NCBI GenBank assembly: GCA_015655445.1
Contig: JAATFA010000090.1
Location: forward strand, 1 to 42,252
DNA: 42,252 nucleotides
Reading direction: 5' to 3'
Origin: Actinomycetales bacterium
GTDB lineage: Bacteria > Actinomycetota > Actinomycetes > Actinomycetales > Microbacteriaceae
The translations under genes were made by a program, and so were the position numbers. Below, piece by piece: positions 8,094-16,556 of the stretch. Every line of letters starts with the position of its first letter. Positions within the stretch are counted from its first letter, which is position 1. Below the pieces are notes generated by a model, which saw only the letters and a list, made by a program, of their open reading frames with translations, did not search any database and was not told the origin of the DNA.

Positions 8094-9431
8094 ATGTCGG
8101 ATACGCTCGTGCCCCGCCGCGCTCTGGATGCTCCATCGCGGTGGGCGATGCCGGTGATCGTGCTCTCGGTGTTCGTGACCCCGCTCGCGATCACGGGCAC
8201 GGCGGTGACGATCCCGAGGGTGGCGGTCGAGCTCGGCTCGGACCCCGTGCAGCTGCAGTGGATCGTGAACGGCTTCAACGTCTCGTTCGCGCTGTTCACC
8301 CTCGTGTGGGGGGTGATCTCGGACCGCATCGGCTACCAGGCGACGGTCATCGCCGGCAACGTGCTGGGCATCGCCGCCGGTGCCCTGAGCGCGTTCGCTC
8401 CCACGCTGTTCGTCCTCGATCTCGGGCGCGTGCTCGCGGGCGTCGCCGGTGCCGCGGTGTTCACGGGCGCGTCGGCGCTGCTCTCCAACGCCTATGGGGA
8501 GTCGGCTCGCACGCGCAACTTCGCGATCTTCGGCACGACCATCGGCCTCGGCTCCGCCCTGGGCCCGACGCTCTCGGGAGTGTTGACCGGATGGTTCGAC
8601 TGGCGCGGCGTGTTCGTGGCCTTCGGCGTCGTCGCGCTCCTGGCCACCGTGTTCAGCGGCGTGCTGCCGAACCCGCGCCACGAGCACGTCCCGGGCCGGA
8701 AGATCGTCGACTTCTCGCTCCTGCGCAATCCGCACTTCCTCGCGATGTGCCTCGTGCCAGTCGCCGCCGGCATCGGCACGGTCACCCTCGTCACCTACCT
8801 GCCCGTCGCCTTCGGTGCGATCTACGGACTGTCCGCCCCGGTCGCGGGACTGTTCATGCTCGCCTGCACCATCCCGGTGCTGATCTGCCCGATCCTGGTC
8901 AGCCGCGTCATGCACCGCTACCCGCGCGTGACGGCCATGACGGTCATCTACGCGGCGCTCATCGTGCTGGTCATCGGGGACATCGGGATGCAGCTCGTCG
9001 GCGTCGTGCCCGCCCTGTGGAACATCCCCTTCATGATCCTCGTCGGCGCCGGGTTCGGGCTCACGATCGGGCTCGTCGACGCTGAAGCGCTCGCCGCCGT
9101 CGCCCCGCACCGTGCGGGCGCGGCCGCGGGCGTGCTCAACTTCGTGCGGCTCGGCAGCGAAGCGATCGTGATCGCCGCGTTCGCCGCCGCGCTCGCCTGG
9201 CAGGTCGGGCTGCGCATCCCCGACCCGCAGCTCGCCCAGGACGTCGCCGCGGGCGCGCCGGGACACGGCGACACCTACGCCGCGGGCTACCACATCGTTC
9301 TCATCGCCGTCGCGGTCCTCGTCGCCGTCGCCGGCGTGGCGATCCTGCTGCTGCATCGCGCGCGCCTGCGGGGCGAGAGGTCGGCGGAACAGCGCACTGA
9401 GGCCGTCGCGACGTGCGCAGCCCAGCCCTGA
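8094..9431 (+). CDS. MFS transporter (drug/metabolite efflux type)
   Basis: 445 aa with about 12 hydrophobic helices. The loop after helix 2 carries the MFS motif-A-like sequence GVISDRIGYQ, and the helix 5 region has GSALGPTLSGVLTGWFDWRGVF (motif C-like, split across about residues 158-179), typical of proton-driven exporters. The ATG at 8094 has GGAAGGA 5-6 bases upstream; the longer frame to 7902 is not MFS-like. It forms an operon with the quinone oxidoreductase (39-base gap) and is probably controlled by the TetR protein at 10486. The substrate is unknown; a toxic quinone or aromatic compound would fit the partner enzyme. Confidence 0.9.
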   Translation: MSDTLVPRRALDAPSRWAMPVIVLSVFVTPLAITGTAVTIPRVAVELGSDPVQLQWIVNGFNVSFALFTLVWGVISDRIGYQATVIAGNVLGIAAGALSAFAPTLFVLDLGRVLAGVAGAAVFTGASALLSNAYGESARTRNFAIFGTTIGLGSALGPTLSGVLTGWFDWRGVFVAFGVVALLATVFSGVLPNPRHEHVPGRKIVDFSLLRNPHFLAMCLVPVAAGIGTVTLVTYLPVAFGAIYGLSAPVAGLFMLACTIPVLICPILVSRVMHRYPRVTAMTVIYAALIVLVIGDIGMQLVGVVPALWNIPFMILVGAGFGLTIGLVDAEALAAVAPHRAGAAAGVLNFVRLGSEAIVIAAFAAALAWQVGLRIPDPQLAQDVAAGAPGHGDTYAAGYHIVLIAVAVLVAVAGVAILLLHRARLRGERSAEQRTEAVATCAAQP

Positions 9432-9469
9432 TGTCGCCGAGCGCGCCACACACCATGAACGGAGAGATC

Positions 9470-10432
9470 ATGCACGCCATCCAGGTCGCCGGGTACGGAA
9501 CGTCCGACGTCCTTCGGCCCGCCGACGTCGACCGGCCCGCCGTTGCCGCTGACGGCGTCCTCGTCCAGGTCGAGTACGCGGGGGTCAACTACCTCGACAT
9601 CCAGGTCCGCAGGGGACTGTTCGGCATTCCCACGCCGTTCACCGCCGGGTTCGAGGGCGCCGGCACGATCGTCGAGGTCGGAGCCGATGTCGCGGCCCTC
9701 GAGGTCGGGCAGCGCGTGGTGTGGTCGAACGTCCTCGGCTCGTACGCGCAGTATGCGGCCGTGCCCGCCACGCACGCCGTCCCGATTCCCGACGGGATCT
9801 CCTCGGCGGTCGCGGCCGCCGCCCAGGTGCAGGGCATCACCGCCCAGTACCTCTCCACCGACGTCTACCCGATCGCGGCGGGCGACACCGTCGTCGTCCA
9901 TGCCGCGGCCGGCGGCGTCGGGCAGCTCCTCACACAGCTCGCGAAGGCTCGCGGTGCACGGGTGATCGCGACCGTCTCATCCGAGGCCAAGGCCCACTTC
10001 GCCCGCGCGCTCGGCGCCGACGAGGTCGTGGGCTACGACGACCTCGCCGTCCGCGCCCTCGAGCTCACCGACGGGGCCGGCGTGGCCGCGGTCTTCGACG
10101 GCGTCGGCGCGGCCACCTATGAGCAGAGCGTCCGGGCGCTCGGCATCCGGGGCACGCTCGTGCTCTACGGCGAGGCCAGCGGCCCGGTCCCCGCGTTCGA
10201 CCCCGCAGAGTTCGGCGGCCGATCCGTCACCCTCGTGCGCCCCTCCTTCGGCGACTTCACCCTCACATCGGAGGAGATCCGCGCGCGGACCGCCGCGGTG
10301 CACGCCGAGATCCTCGCCGGCCGCCTCGCCGTCGACGTCGACGCCGGACGCACGCTCGACCAGGCCGCCGAGGCCCAGGCCGCTCTCGAGAGCCGCCACA
10401 GCTCGGGGAAGATCGTCCTCCGCGTCCTCTGA
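9470..10432 (+). CDS. NADPH:quinone oxidoreductase (zinc-independent MDR family)
   Basis: 320 aa. The N-terminal GroES-like domain (EYAGVNYLDIQVRRGLF, GFEGAGTIVEVGADV) is followed by the NADPH-binding motif AAAGGVGQLLTQLAKARGA (about 146-164). The structural-zinc cysteines of alcohol dehydrogenases are absent, as in quinone oxidoreductases. These enzymes reduce quinones or enones in the cytosol. The ATG at 9470 is preceded by GGAGAG. The gene follows the MFS exporter and precedes the TetR gene, suggesting a small detoxification operon: reduce what can be reduced, export the rest. Confidence 0.9.
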   Translation: MHAIQVAGYGTSDVLRPADVDRPAVAADGVLVQVEYAGVNYLDIQVRRGLFGIPTPFTAGFEGAGTIVEVGADVAALEVGQRVVWSNVLGSYAQYAAVPATHAVPIPDGISSAVAAAAQVQGITAQYLSTDVYPIAAGDTVVVHAAAGGVGQLLTQLAKARGARVIATVSSEAKAHFARALGADEVVGYDDLAVRALELTDGAGVAAVFDGVGAATYEQSVRALGIRGTLVLYGEASGPVPAFDPAEFGGRSVTLVRPSFGDFTLTSEEIRARTAAVHAEILAGRLAVDVDAGRTLDQAAEAQAALESRHSSGKIVLRVL

Positions 10433-10449
10433 CCGACCGCGACCGATTA

Positions 10450-10478
10450 TGTACTGTCCGGTCAAACACACCTAGAAT
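10450..10478 (+). promoter_or_regulatory. tetR promoter with operator copy
   Basis: TGTACTGTCCGGTCAA (10450-10465) matches the site at 8026-8041. TAGAAT (10473-10478) is a good -10 element and ends 7 bases before the tetR ATG, so the transcript is probably leaderless and the operator covers the -35/spacer. Read as an imperfect palindrome, the half-sites are TGTACYG and CGRTCAA. Confidence 0.55.
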
Positions 10479-10485
10479 CGTCGCC

Positions 10486-11094
10486 ATGCCCCGTCCGCGG
10501 AAGTTCCAGGAAGCGACTGCCGTCCGCGCGGCCCGCGACGTCTTCCGTCGTCGCGGCTACGCGGCCACCTCGCTCAGCGACCTCAGCGAGGCGACCGGTC
10601 TCGGCAAAGGCAGCATCTACAACGCCTTCGGCGACAAGGAGACCCTCTACCGCCGGGCGTTCCACGACTACTGCCAGGAGTCGATCGCCACCACAGACGC
10701 CATCCTCGCCGGGCCGGACTCGGGCATCGAGTCCGCCTTCGGCTACCTCCGGCAGGTCATCGAGGAGACCGTGGCCGACGACGAGCACATGGGATGCATG
10801 ATCGCCAAGGCCACCACCGAGCGCGTGCCCGAGTCGCCGGAAGTCCTGAGCGAGGCGGGCACGACCCTTCGGCACATGGAAGACATGCTCGGCGTCAGCG
10901 TCCGACGCGGCCAGGCCGCGGGCCAGGTCGACCCATCACTCGACCCCGATCAGCTGTCGCTCCTGATCCTCTGCATCACCCGAGGAATCGAAGCCCTCTG
11001 CAAAGCCGACTACACCGCTGAGGAACTCCACGGCATCGAGGCCATCGTCCAGCAGCTCGTCCGCGGATACACGGCAGCGCGCGCCACGAGCTGA
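10486..11094 (+). CDS. TetR/AcrR-family transcriptional regulator
   Basis: 202 aa. The DNA-binding domain is at about 5-58 (AVRAARDVFRRRGYAATSLS, then DLSEATGLGKGSIYNAFGDK, the classic TetR recognition helix). The helical ligand-binding domain follows; the segment DDEHMGCMIAKAT (about 98-110) is typical of a subgroup that often represses a linked oxidoreductase or transporter. It lies downstream of, and on the same strand as, the MFS-oxidoreductase pair, and the shared operator suggests autorepression plus repression of that operon. No ribosome site is present, consistent with a leaderless start. Confidence 0.9.
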   Translation: MPRPRKFQEATAVRAARDVFRRRGYAATSLSDLSEATGLGKGSIYNAFGDKETLYRRAFHDYCQESIATTDAILAGPDSGIESAFGYLRQVIEETVADDEHMGCMIAKATTERVPESPEVLSEAGTTLRHMEDMLGVSVRRGQAAGQVDPSLDPDQLSLLILCITRGIEALCKADYTAEELHGIEAIVQQLVRGYTAARATS

Positions 11095-11237
11095 GCCGCG
11101 ACGGTCGCGCGCTGGCCGAGAGCACATCAAGCACACCCCAGCGGCTGCCACGCCACGGTGAGGCATGCGTCTCGCGAGCCGTGACAGAGGTCCCCGTGCT
11201 CGAGCTCCGTCCTCGCGCACCCCGTGGTGTTCGTGCT

Positions 11238-11256
11238 GCCCGTCCCCGGGGCGGGC
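11238..11256 (-). terminator. Possible terminator hairpin after the Lrp operon
   Basis: The near-perfect 19-base palindrome GCCCGTCCCCGGGGCGGGC lies 12 bases beyond the stop of the last minus-strand gene (11269), between convergent transcription units. There is no U-rich tail, so function as a terminator is only suggested. Confidence 0.3.
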
Positions 11257-11268
11257 GCGCCGGGCCGC

Positions 11269-12438
11269 CTACAGCCGCGCGAGCACCGCCGCCGCGAGCG
11301 CCGTGCGCTGCACCATGCCGTCGATGCTGACCCATTCGTGCCGGGCGTGGGCGCCGTCGCCGACCGCGCCGAGCCCGTCGAGGACGCCGTGGCCGAGGGC
11401 TGCCGCGAAGTTGCCGTCGCTCGCGCCGCCGACCGCGACCTCGCGCAGGTCGAATCCGAGCTCCGCGGCGCACTGGCGGGCGAGGCGGAAGAGCTCGGCC
11501 GTCTGCTCGGTGCGCTCCATGACCGGGCGGTTCCATCCGCCGCTGACAGTGATCCTCGCCTCGGGGTTCGCGGGCGCGAGCGTCGCGAAGACGCCGTCGA
11601 TGCGCTCGGCCTCGGCGGCAGACGACACGCGCACGTCCACCAGAGCGTGCGCCGAGCCCGCCTTGACGTTGCGCCGCGTTCCGCCGGAGACGACCCCGAC
11701 GTTGACCGAGGTGTCCTCCGCGAGGTCCGCGGCTCCGTGCAGGGCGAGGACGACCCGGGCGAGCTCGTCGATCGCGCTGGCGCCCCCGGTCGGGTCGAGA
11801 CCGGCGTGCGTCTCCACTCCGGTGATCTCCACGTCGAACATCCCGACCCCTTTGCGCGCCGTCTTCACGGCCGCGTCGGCGGACGACTCGAAGACGAGCA
11901 CCGGGCCCGAGTCGGCCACTGCCTCCTCGATCAGCGCCCGTGAGGTGACGCTGCCGACCTCCTCGTCGCCGTTCAGCACGAGGCGCACGCTCGGGCGCGG
12001 GAGGTTGAGCCCGTCGACGAGCGCGAGCGCGTGCGCGAACTGCACGAGCCCGGCCTTCATGTCGAATGCGCCGGGGCCGGTGATCCGATCGCCGTCGACG
12101 CGCGCGGGGCGCTCCGCGGTCGTGCCGGCAGGCCACACCGTGTCGTAGTGACACAGCACGGCGACCCGACCCCTGCTCCCGGAGACCAGCGGGGCCGGAT
12201 AGTCCAGCACGCGGTGTGGGGCGGCGTCCTGCCCGCCGACGGCGACCCGCCGGGCGGCGGGCCCCACGGTGCTCTCGAGCCACCCCTCGATCGCCTCGAC
12301 GCCGGAGCGCAGCAGAGCGAGGTCGTCGGACGGCGTCTCCAGGTCGACGAGTGCGACGAGATCCGCGATGAGCGCCTCCCGTCGCGCTGCGGCGCCCTCC
12401 GCGAGAGCCTTGGCGACGTCGATGGGGGCACCGCTCAC
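11269..12438 (-). CDS. M20-family amidohydrolase/peptidase (carboxypeptidase G2-like)
   Basis: 389 aa, GTG start at 12438 forming a 4-bp overlap (GTGA) with the upstream gene. The di-metal site is complete: H97 and D99 in LCHYDTVWP, D126 in GPGAFDMKAG, the general base E159 and ligand E160 in NGDEEVGS, E184 in VFESS, and a late histidine in ARHEWVSID. The dimerisation domain occupies about 195-305. M20 enzymes cleave amide bonds of N-acyl, N-carbamoyl or peptide-type substrates in the cytosol. As the last gene of the Lrp-led operon it probably does a hydrolytic step on the imported or oxidised compound. The substrate is not identifiable. Confidence 0.92.
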   Translation of the reverse strand: MSGAPIDVAKALAEGAAARREALIADLVALVDLETPSDDLALLRSGVEAIEGWLESTVGPAARRVAVGGQDAAPHRVLDYPAPLVSGSRGRVAVLCHYDTVWPAGTTAERPARVDGDRITGPGAFDMKAGLVQFAHALALVDGLNLPRPSVRLVLNGDEEVGSVTSRALIEEAVADSGPVLVFESSADAAVKTARKGVGMFDVEITGVETHAGLDPTGGASAIDELARVVLALHGAADLAEDTSVNVGVVSGGTRRNVKAGSAHALVDVRVSSAAEAERIDGVFATLAPANPEARITVSGGWNRPVMERTEQTAELFRLARQCAAELGFDLREVAVGGASDGNFAAALGHGVLDGLGAVGDGAHARHEWVSIDGMVQRTALAAAVLARL

Positions 12439-13469
12439 TGGGCCACCGCTCCCGCCAGCCGCACGAGCAGCCCCTCGGACATCTCGTCCTCGCCCCGTTC
12501 GAGCCTCAGGATGGACTCGACGAGGGCCGTGAGGGCGGGCACGGCCATGCCTGCCGATTCGGCGCGCGCGATCACCGGGCCGTAGTGCACAGGGACCTCG
12601 GTCGGCCGCTTGCGCACGGCGATGTCCCGCCAGATGCCGGAGCGCGTCTTCGACTGGGTGGACAGCCAGGCGACAAGGGCATCGAAGGCGGCCTCCGTCG
12701 TCTCGCTCGCCGCCTGCCGGGCGAACGCCCCCGGCTCGAACGCGTCGAACGCCTCCAGGCGGATCCCCTCGTGGGCCGCCACGTCGGCCACCTCGCGCGA
12801 CAGCTCGAGCATGACCGGCCGATGGCGATCGATCACCGAGCTCATGTCGTCGTCGGCGAGCGAAGTCGCGGTGAGCATCGCGCCGAAGGAGAGCTTGGAC
12901 CACAGGTAGCCGTCCACGTTGTCGGTGACCACAGGGCTGCCCCAGTGCGACAGGTCGGCCGCGAGCTCCCGCACGCGGTCGCTCGCCCCGCCGGAGAACT
13001 CGCCGAGCGCCATGGCGCCGTGGCCGCCGTCCTTGATGACGCCGGGCTCGATCACATCGGCGAACAGGTCGACGAACGCGGCGACGGTGCGCTCCGGGCC
13101 GACGTGGGCCGCGATGACCGGCTCGTTCAGGCCGTTCTGCAGGGAGGCGACGAAGCCGTCCGGCGGGAGCCGCTCCGCGATCCAGGCGCTCGCCGACTCC
13201 GTGGCGAGCGCCTTCGTCGCGAGAATCACGCGCCCCAGAGGGGCGGGCGCGTCGTCGAGGCCGTAGACCGGGATCCGGGCGGTGGTCGCACCGTCCGGGG
13301 TCATCAGCACGAGGCCGTTCCGGCGGATGGCGTCGACGTGCGCGGGATCGGCGTCGACCAGCTGGACGGGCACGCCCGCGGCATCGAGGTGCACGGCCAG
13401 CGTGCCGCCGATCGCCCCCGCCCCGACGATGGTGTACTTGGCGGCCCGCGGCCCGTCCTGCGCGATCAT
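12435..13469 (-). CDS. 2-dehydropantoate 2-reductase (KPR/ApbA) family protein
   Basis: 344 aa, slightly longer than typical PanE. The Rossmann motif is VGAGAIGGTLAVHLDAAG (about 15-32), with the N...K region QNGLNEP (about 113-119) and the C-terminal helical domain with KLSFGAML...SLADDDMSS. Classical PanE reduces ketopantoate for pantothenate synthesis, but many paralogues act on other 2-oxo/2-hydroxy acids. Its place inside a transporter-hydrolase operon argues for a catabolic relative. It overlaps both neighbours by 4 bp (ATGA upstream, GTGA downstream). Confidence 0.87.
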   Translation of the reverse strand: MIAQDGPRAAKYTIVGAGAIGGTLAVHLDAAGVPVQLVDADPAHVDAIRRNGLVLMTPDGATTARIPVYGLDDAPAPLGRVILATKALATESASAWIAERLPPDGFVASLQNGLNEPVIAAHVGPERTVAAFVDLFADVIEPGVIKDGGHGAMALGEFSGGASDRVRELAADLSHWGSPVVTDNVDGYLWSKLSFGAMLTATSLADDDMSSVIDRHRPVMLELSREVADVAAHEGIRLEAFDAFEPGAFARQAASETTEAAFDALVAWLSTQSKTRSGIWRDIAVRKRPTEVPVHYGPVIARAESAGMAVPALTALVESILRLERGEDEMSEGLLVRLAGAVAQ

Positions 13470-14281
13470 GCGTTCCTCTCCGCTCCGGTGATCCGTGTCG
13501 TGTCCTCCCCGGGGGAGGGCCAGCTGAGGGGCAGCCCCAGCGCGCCGGTCGAGGAGCCGCCGTCGACGCGCAGCACTGTGCCCGTGACCCAGGAGGCGTC
13601 GTCGCTCGCGAGCCAGAACACGGCGCGTGCGATGTCGTCCGGCTCGCCCACGCGGCCGAGTGGGTTGGGGGAGACGGCCGACGCGTACTCCTCGGTCACC
13701 CGGTTGACCTCGCTCGCGACCGCGACGAAGCCCGGCGAGACCGCGTTGACCCGGATGCCGTGGGGCCCGAGCTCGAGCGCGGAGGCGCGGGTCGCCATCT
13801 CGAGGCCGGCCTTCGAGGTGCTGTAGGGCGCCGCGCCGGGCCGTGCTCGCAGCGCCGCTCCGGAACCGATGTTGACGACCACGGGCTTGCGGGCCTCCGC
13901 TATCGCCCGGCGGGCGAGCGCGACGGTGAGCAGCACCGGGGCGCGCAGATTCAGGTCGAGCACGGAGTCCCAGATCTCGGCGTCGAGCTCGAGGAAGGGC
14001 GTCGCCGGGTAGACGCCCGCAGCGCTCACCAGCACATCGATCGGAGCCCTCGCCCAGGCGTCCGCGACCACGCTCTCAGCGGCGTGCGGATCACGCAGGT
14101 CGCTCACGATCGTGCCCGGGCGCAGCGCGCCCTCCGCCTCCACCTCGGCGAGGGCCGTGGCCAGCGCGTCGGCGCGGAAGTCGACGAGGGTGACGATGTC
14201 GCCCGCCGAGGCGAACCTTCGCGCCGTGCCCTTGCCGATGCCGCTGGCCCCTCCGGTGACGACCACATGCCGTGCCGTCAC
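13466..14281 (-). CDS. Short-chain dehydrogenase/reductase (SDR)
   Basis: 271 aa, classical SDR. Cofactor motif TGGASGIGKG (about 9-18); an acidic residue (VDFRAD) after beta-2 suggests NAD+ preference. SAAGVY is the NNAG-equivalent. The catalytic serine lies in NIGSGAA and the YxxxK in PYSTSK; PGFVAV follows. The GTG at 14281 overlaps the MFS stop by 4 bp. It probably oxidises a hydroxyl of the compound taken up by the upstream symporter. A Pro/Ser-rich tail after the usual DGG end is slightly longer than average. Confidence 0.9.
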   Translation of the reverse strand: MTARHVVVTGGASGIGKGTARRFASAGDIVTLVDFRADALATALAEVEAEGALRPGTIVSDLRDPHAAESVVADAWARAPIDVLVSAAGVYPATPFLELDAEIWDSVLDLNLRAPVLLTVALARRAIAEARKPVVVNIGSGAALRARPGAAPYSTSKAGLEMATRASALELGPHGIRVNAVSPGFVAVASEVNRVTEEYASAVSPNPLGRVGEPDDIARAVFWLASDDASWVTGTVLRVDGGSSTGALGLPLSWPSPGEDTTRITGAERNA

Positions 14282-15606
14282 GCGAGCACTTTGCCCTTGG
14301 TCTCGGGCATCGTGAGATAGACGACGAGTCCGATGGCCGCGGCGATCGCGCAGTAGAGCCAGACGAGACCGCCGAGTCCGGCGCCGCTCATCCAGGTCGT
14401 GATGTACGGCGCGGTGCCGCCGAAGATCGCGACGGCGAGGGCGTAGGGCAGCCCGACGCCGGTCGCGCGCACCTCGGGCGGGAACTGCTCGGCCATGATC
14501 ACCGCGCAGTTGGCCGAATAGCCGAGCAGGAGGATCAGACCGATGACCTCGATGATGAAGAGCGACCAGAACGTGCCCTGCAGGAAGGTGAAGGCCGGCC
14601 ACGCGAAGAGCAGGAAGCCGCCGGCGAAGATCGACATCGTCGTCTTCCGGCCGATCTTGTCCGAGACGATCCCCGCCACGGGCAGCAGGGCGATGAACAC
14701 GAGCATGCCGATCACGTTGGCGAGCAGGGACTCGTTCAGCGGGATTCCGCGCGTGACGTGCGCGAAGGTGGGCATGTACGAGACCCACATGTAGTAGAGC
14801 AGGGTGCCGGCGATGGTGACCCCGAACACGCGGAGGGTGGCGCCGGGGTGGTCGCGGAACATCGCCACGACCGCGTTGCTCCGTCGGATCGACTGCTGCG
14901 CGTCGGCCTCTCGGCGCGAGGTGAACGAACCGGTCTCGGCGACCGAGGTCCGCAGCCACAGACCGACGAGGCCGAGCAGGGCGCAGAAGACGAAGCCGAT
15001 CCGCCAGCCCCAGAGGCTCAAGGCGTCGCCGGCCACCGTCGAGGTGATGACGTAGCCGACGAGCGATGCCAGGAGGGTGCCCGCGCCGACGGACACCTGC
15101 TGCCAGGATCCGGCGAAAGCCCGGCGCCGCGGTGCCGCGGATTCGACGAGGAACGCGGAGGACGAGCCGAACTCGCCGCCCGCGGAGAAGCCCTGGACGA
15201 GTCGCGCGAGCAGCAGGAGGATCGGCGCGCCGAGGCCGATGACCGAGTAGGCGGGCGTGAGGCCGATGACGAGCGACGCCCCCGCCATGAGCCCGATGCT
15301 GAGCATGAGGCCCTTCTTGCGTCCGTGCCTGTCGGCGTACGCGCCGAGCACGGCGGCGCCCACCGGCCGCATGACGAAGCCGACGGCGAAGATCGCGAGC
15401 GTCGACAGGAGCGCCGCGGCCGGGTCGCCCGCAGGGAAGAACTGGGGGGCGAAGACGGAGGAGAAGGTCGTGTACACGGCCCAGTCCACCCACTCCACCG
15501 TGTTGCCGATGGAGCCGGCGACGATCGCCTTCTTGCCGAGGGAGGACAGGCGCACGCCGTCGGGGACGGCCGAGTCGGGGAGCGGCAGAGCGATGGGATC
15601 AGCCAT
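14278..15606 (-). CDS. MFS metabolite:H+ symporter (MHS family)
   Basis: 442 aa, about 12 helices. The N-terminus GSIGNTVEWVDWAVYTTF is the hallmark of the MHS group (shikimate, citrate, proline/betaine and similar proton symporters). The loop motif AYADRHGRKKGL (about 88-99) and RLVQGFSAGGEFGSSSAFLVE (motif split across about 136-156) agree. Uptake is therefore likelier than efflux. The ATG at 15606 lies 5 bases after the deacetylase stop, and no good ribosome site is present, suggesting coupling. The SDR start overlaps its stop. Transport of a carboxylate or amino-acid-like substrate fits the operon. Confidence 0.92.
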   Translation of the reverse strand: MADPIALPLPDSAVPDGVRLSSLGKKAIVAGSIGNTVEWVDWAVYTTFSSVFAPQFFPAGDPAAALLSTLAIFAVGFVMRPVGAAVLGAYADRHGRKKGLMLSIGLMAGASLVIGLTPAYSVIGLGAPILLLLARLVQGFSAGGEFGSSSAFLVESAAPRRRAFAGSWQQVSVGAGTLLASLVGYVITSTVAGDALSLWGWRIGFVFCALLGLVGLWLRTSVAETGSFTSRREADAQQSIRRSNAVVAMFRDHPGATLRVFGVTIAGTLLYYMWVSYMPTFAHVTRGIPLNESLLANVIGMLVFIALLPVAGIVSDKIGRKTTMSIFAGGFLLFAWPAFTFLQGTFWSLFIIEVIGLILLLGYSANCAVIMAEQFPPEVRATGVGLPYALAVAIFGGTAPYITTWMSGAGLGGLVWLYCAIAAAIGLVVYLTMPETKGKVLA

Positions 15607-15611
15607 GAGGT

Positions 15612-16556
15612 TCAGTCCAATGGGTCCGAGGAGGGCAGGGGTCGGGCCGCGAGCCCGGGGGCGACGTGGGCCGCCAGGTCCGCGTGGGTGGTCATCCAGA
15701 CGTCCTTGTGGGATCGGATGTGGCGCAGCAGGTCGTCGAGCACCACGAGTCGCGAGCGGTGGCCGATGATGTGCGGATGCATCGTCAGCTGGAAGACCCC
15801 GCCGTCTGCATAGGCGGCGTCGAACTCGTCCTTCCAGATCTGGCCGAGCTGTCGGGGCGGCATGTAGGGCCGCAGGCTCTGGAAGCGCTCCATCATGAGG
15901 ACGGGAGCGTCGTCCCGGATCCACTCCACGGGGATCTCGACGATGCCCGTGGGGCGGCCTCGGTCGAGCAGCTCGTAGGGGTCGTCGTCCGCCATGAGCG
16001 AGGAGTCGTAGCGGAAGCCGAGCTGGACGATGACGTCGAGCGTGGAGTCGGAGAAGTCCCACGACGGCGTGCGGATGCCGGAGGGCGTGATCCCCGTCTG
16101 CGAGCGAAGCACCTCCACCGCTCGGCTCAGCAGGTCGAGCTCCTGGTCGAACGACAGCAGCGTGTTGCGCTCGTGGATCCAGCCGTGCACGGCGACCTCG
16201 TGGCCGCGCGCGACGTATCGCGGCGCCTCCTCCGGGTCGAGCAGCGCGCACACCGCGGGGATGTAGAAGGAGGCGGGCGTCTCCCACCGCTCCAGCAGCT
16301 CGAGGATGCGCGGCACGCCCACCCTGCGTCCGAACTCGCCCTGCGCCATCTTGCCGGGCGACGTGTCGCCGTCCCTCAGCGACGGGGTCTCGTGGTCGGA
16401 GTCGAACGAGAGGGCGACCGCGGCTCGTGCTCCGTCCGGCCAGCGATCCGGGCCGGCGGGCAGCAGGGACCGCCCCGCCCGGACCTTGCCCACGTGGCCG
16501 CGCCAGGTCCCCTCGTCCCATTGCCAGGGAGCCTGTTCGCCCGCTGCGTCGCTCAT
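15612..16556 (-). CDS. Polysaccharide-deacetylase-fold hydrolase (HpPgdA/allantoinase-like)
   Basis: 314 aa, no signal peptide, so cytosolic. The NodB-type metal motif is FDSDHET (51-57), with H124 and H128 in HEVAVHGWIHE as the other ligands; GIRTPSWDFS (about 157-166) and the late TMHPHIIGHRSR carry the remaining conserved residues. This layout, with QGEFGRRVGVPRIL, resembles the HpPgdA/PuuE subgroup, whose members include ring-opening amidases and not only sugar deacetylases. With an MHS importer, an M20 amidohydrolase and no cell-wall genes, a role in opening or deacylating a small amide is more plausible than peptidoglycan modification. The start overlaps the regulator stop (ATGA). Confidence 0.88.
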   Translation of the reverse strand: MSDAAGEQAPWQWDEGTWRGHVGKVRAGRSLLPAGPDRWPDGARAAVALSFDSDHETPSLRDGDTSPGKMAQGEFGRRVGVPRILELLERWETPASFYIPAVCALLDPEEAPRYVARGHEVAVHGWIHERNTLLSFDQELDLLSRAVEVLRSQTGITPSGIRTPSWDFSDSTLDVIVQLGFRYDSSLMADDDPYELLDRGRPTGIVEIPVEWIRDDAPVLMMERFQSLRPYMPPRQLGQIWKDEFDAAYADGGVFQLTMHPHIIGHRSRLVVLDDLLRHIRSHKDVWMTTHADLAAHVAPGLAARPLPSSDPLD

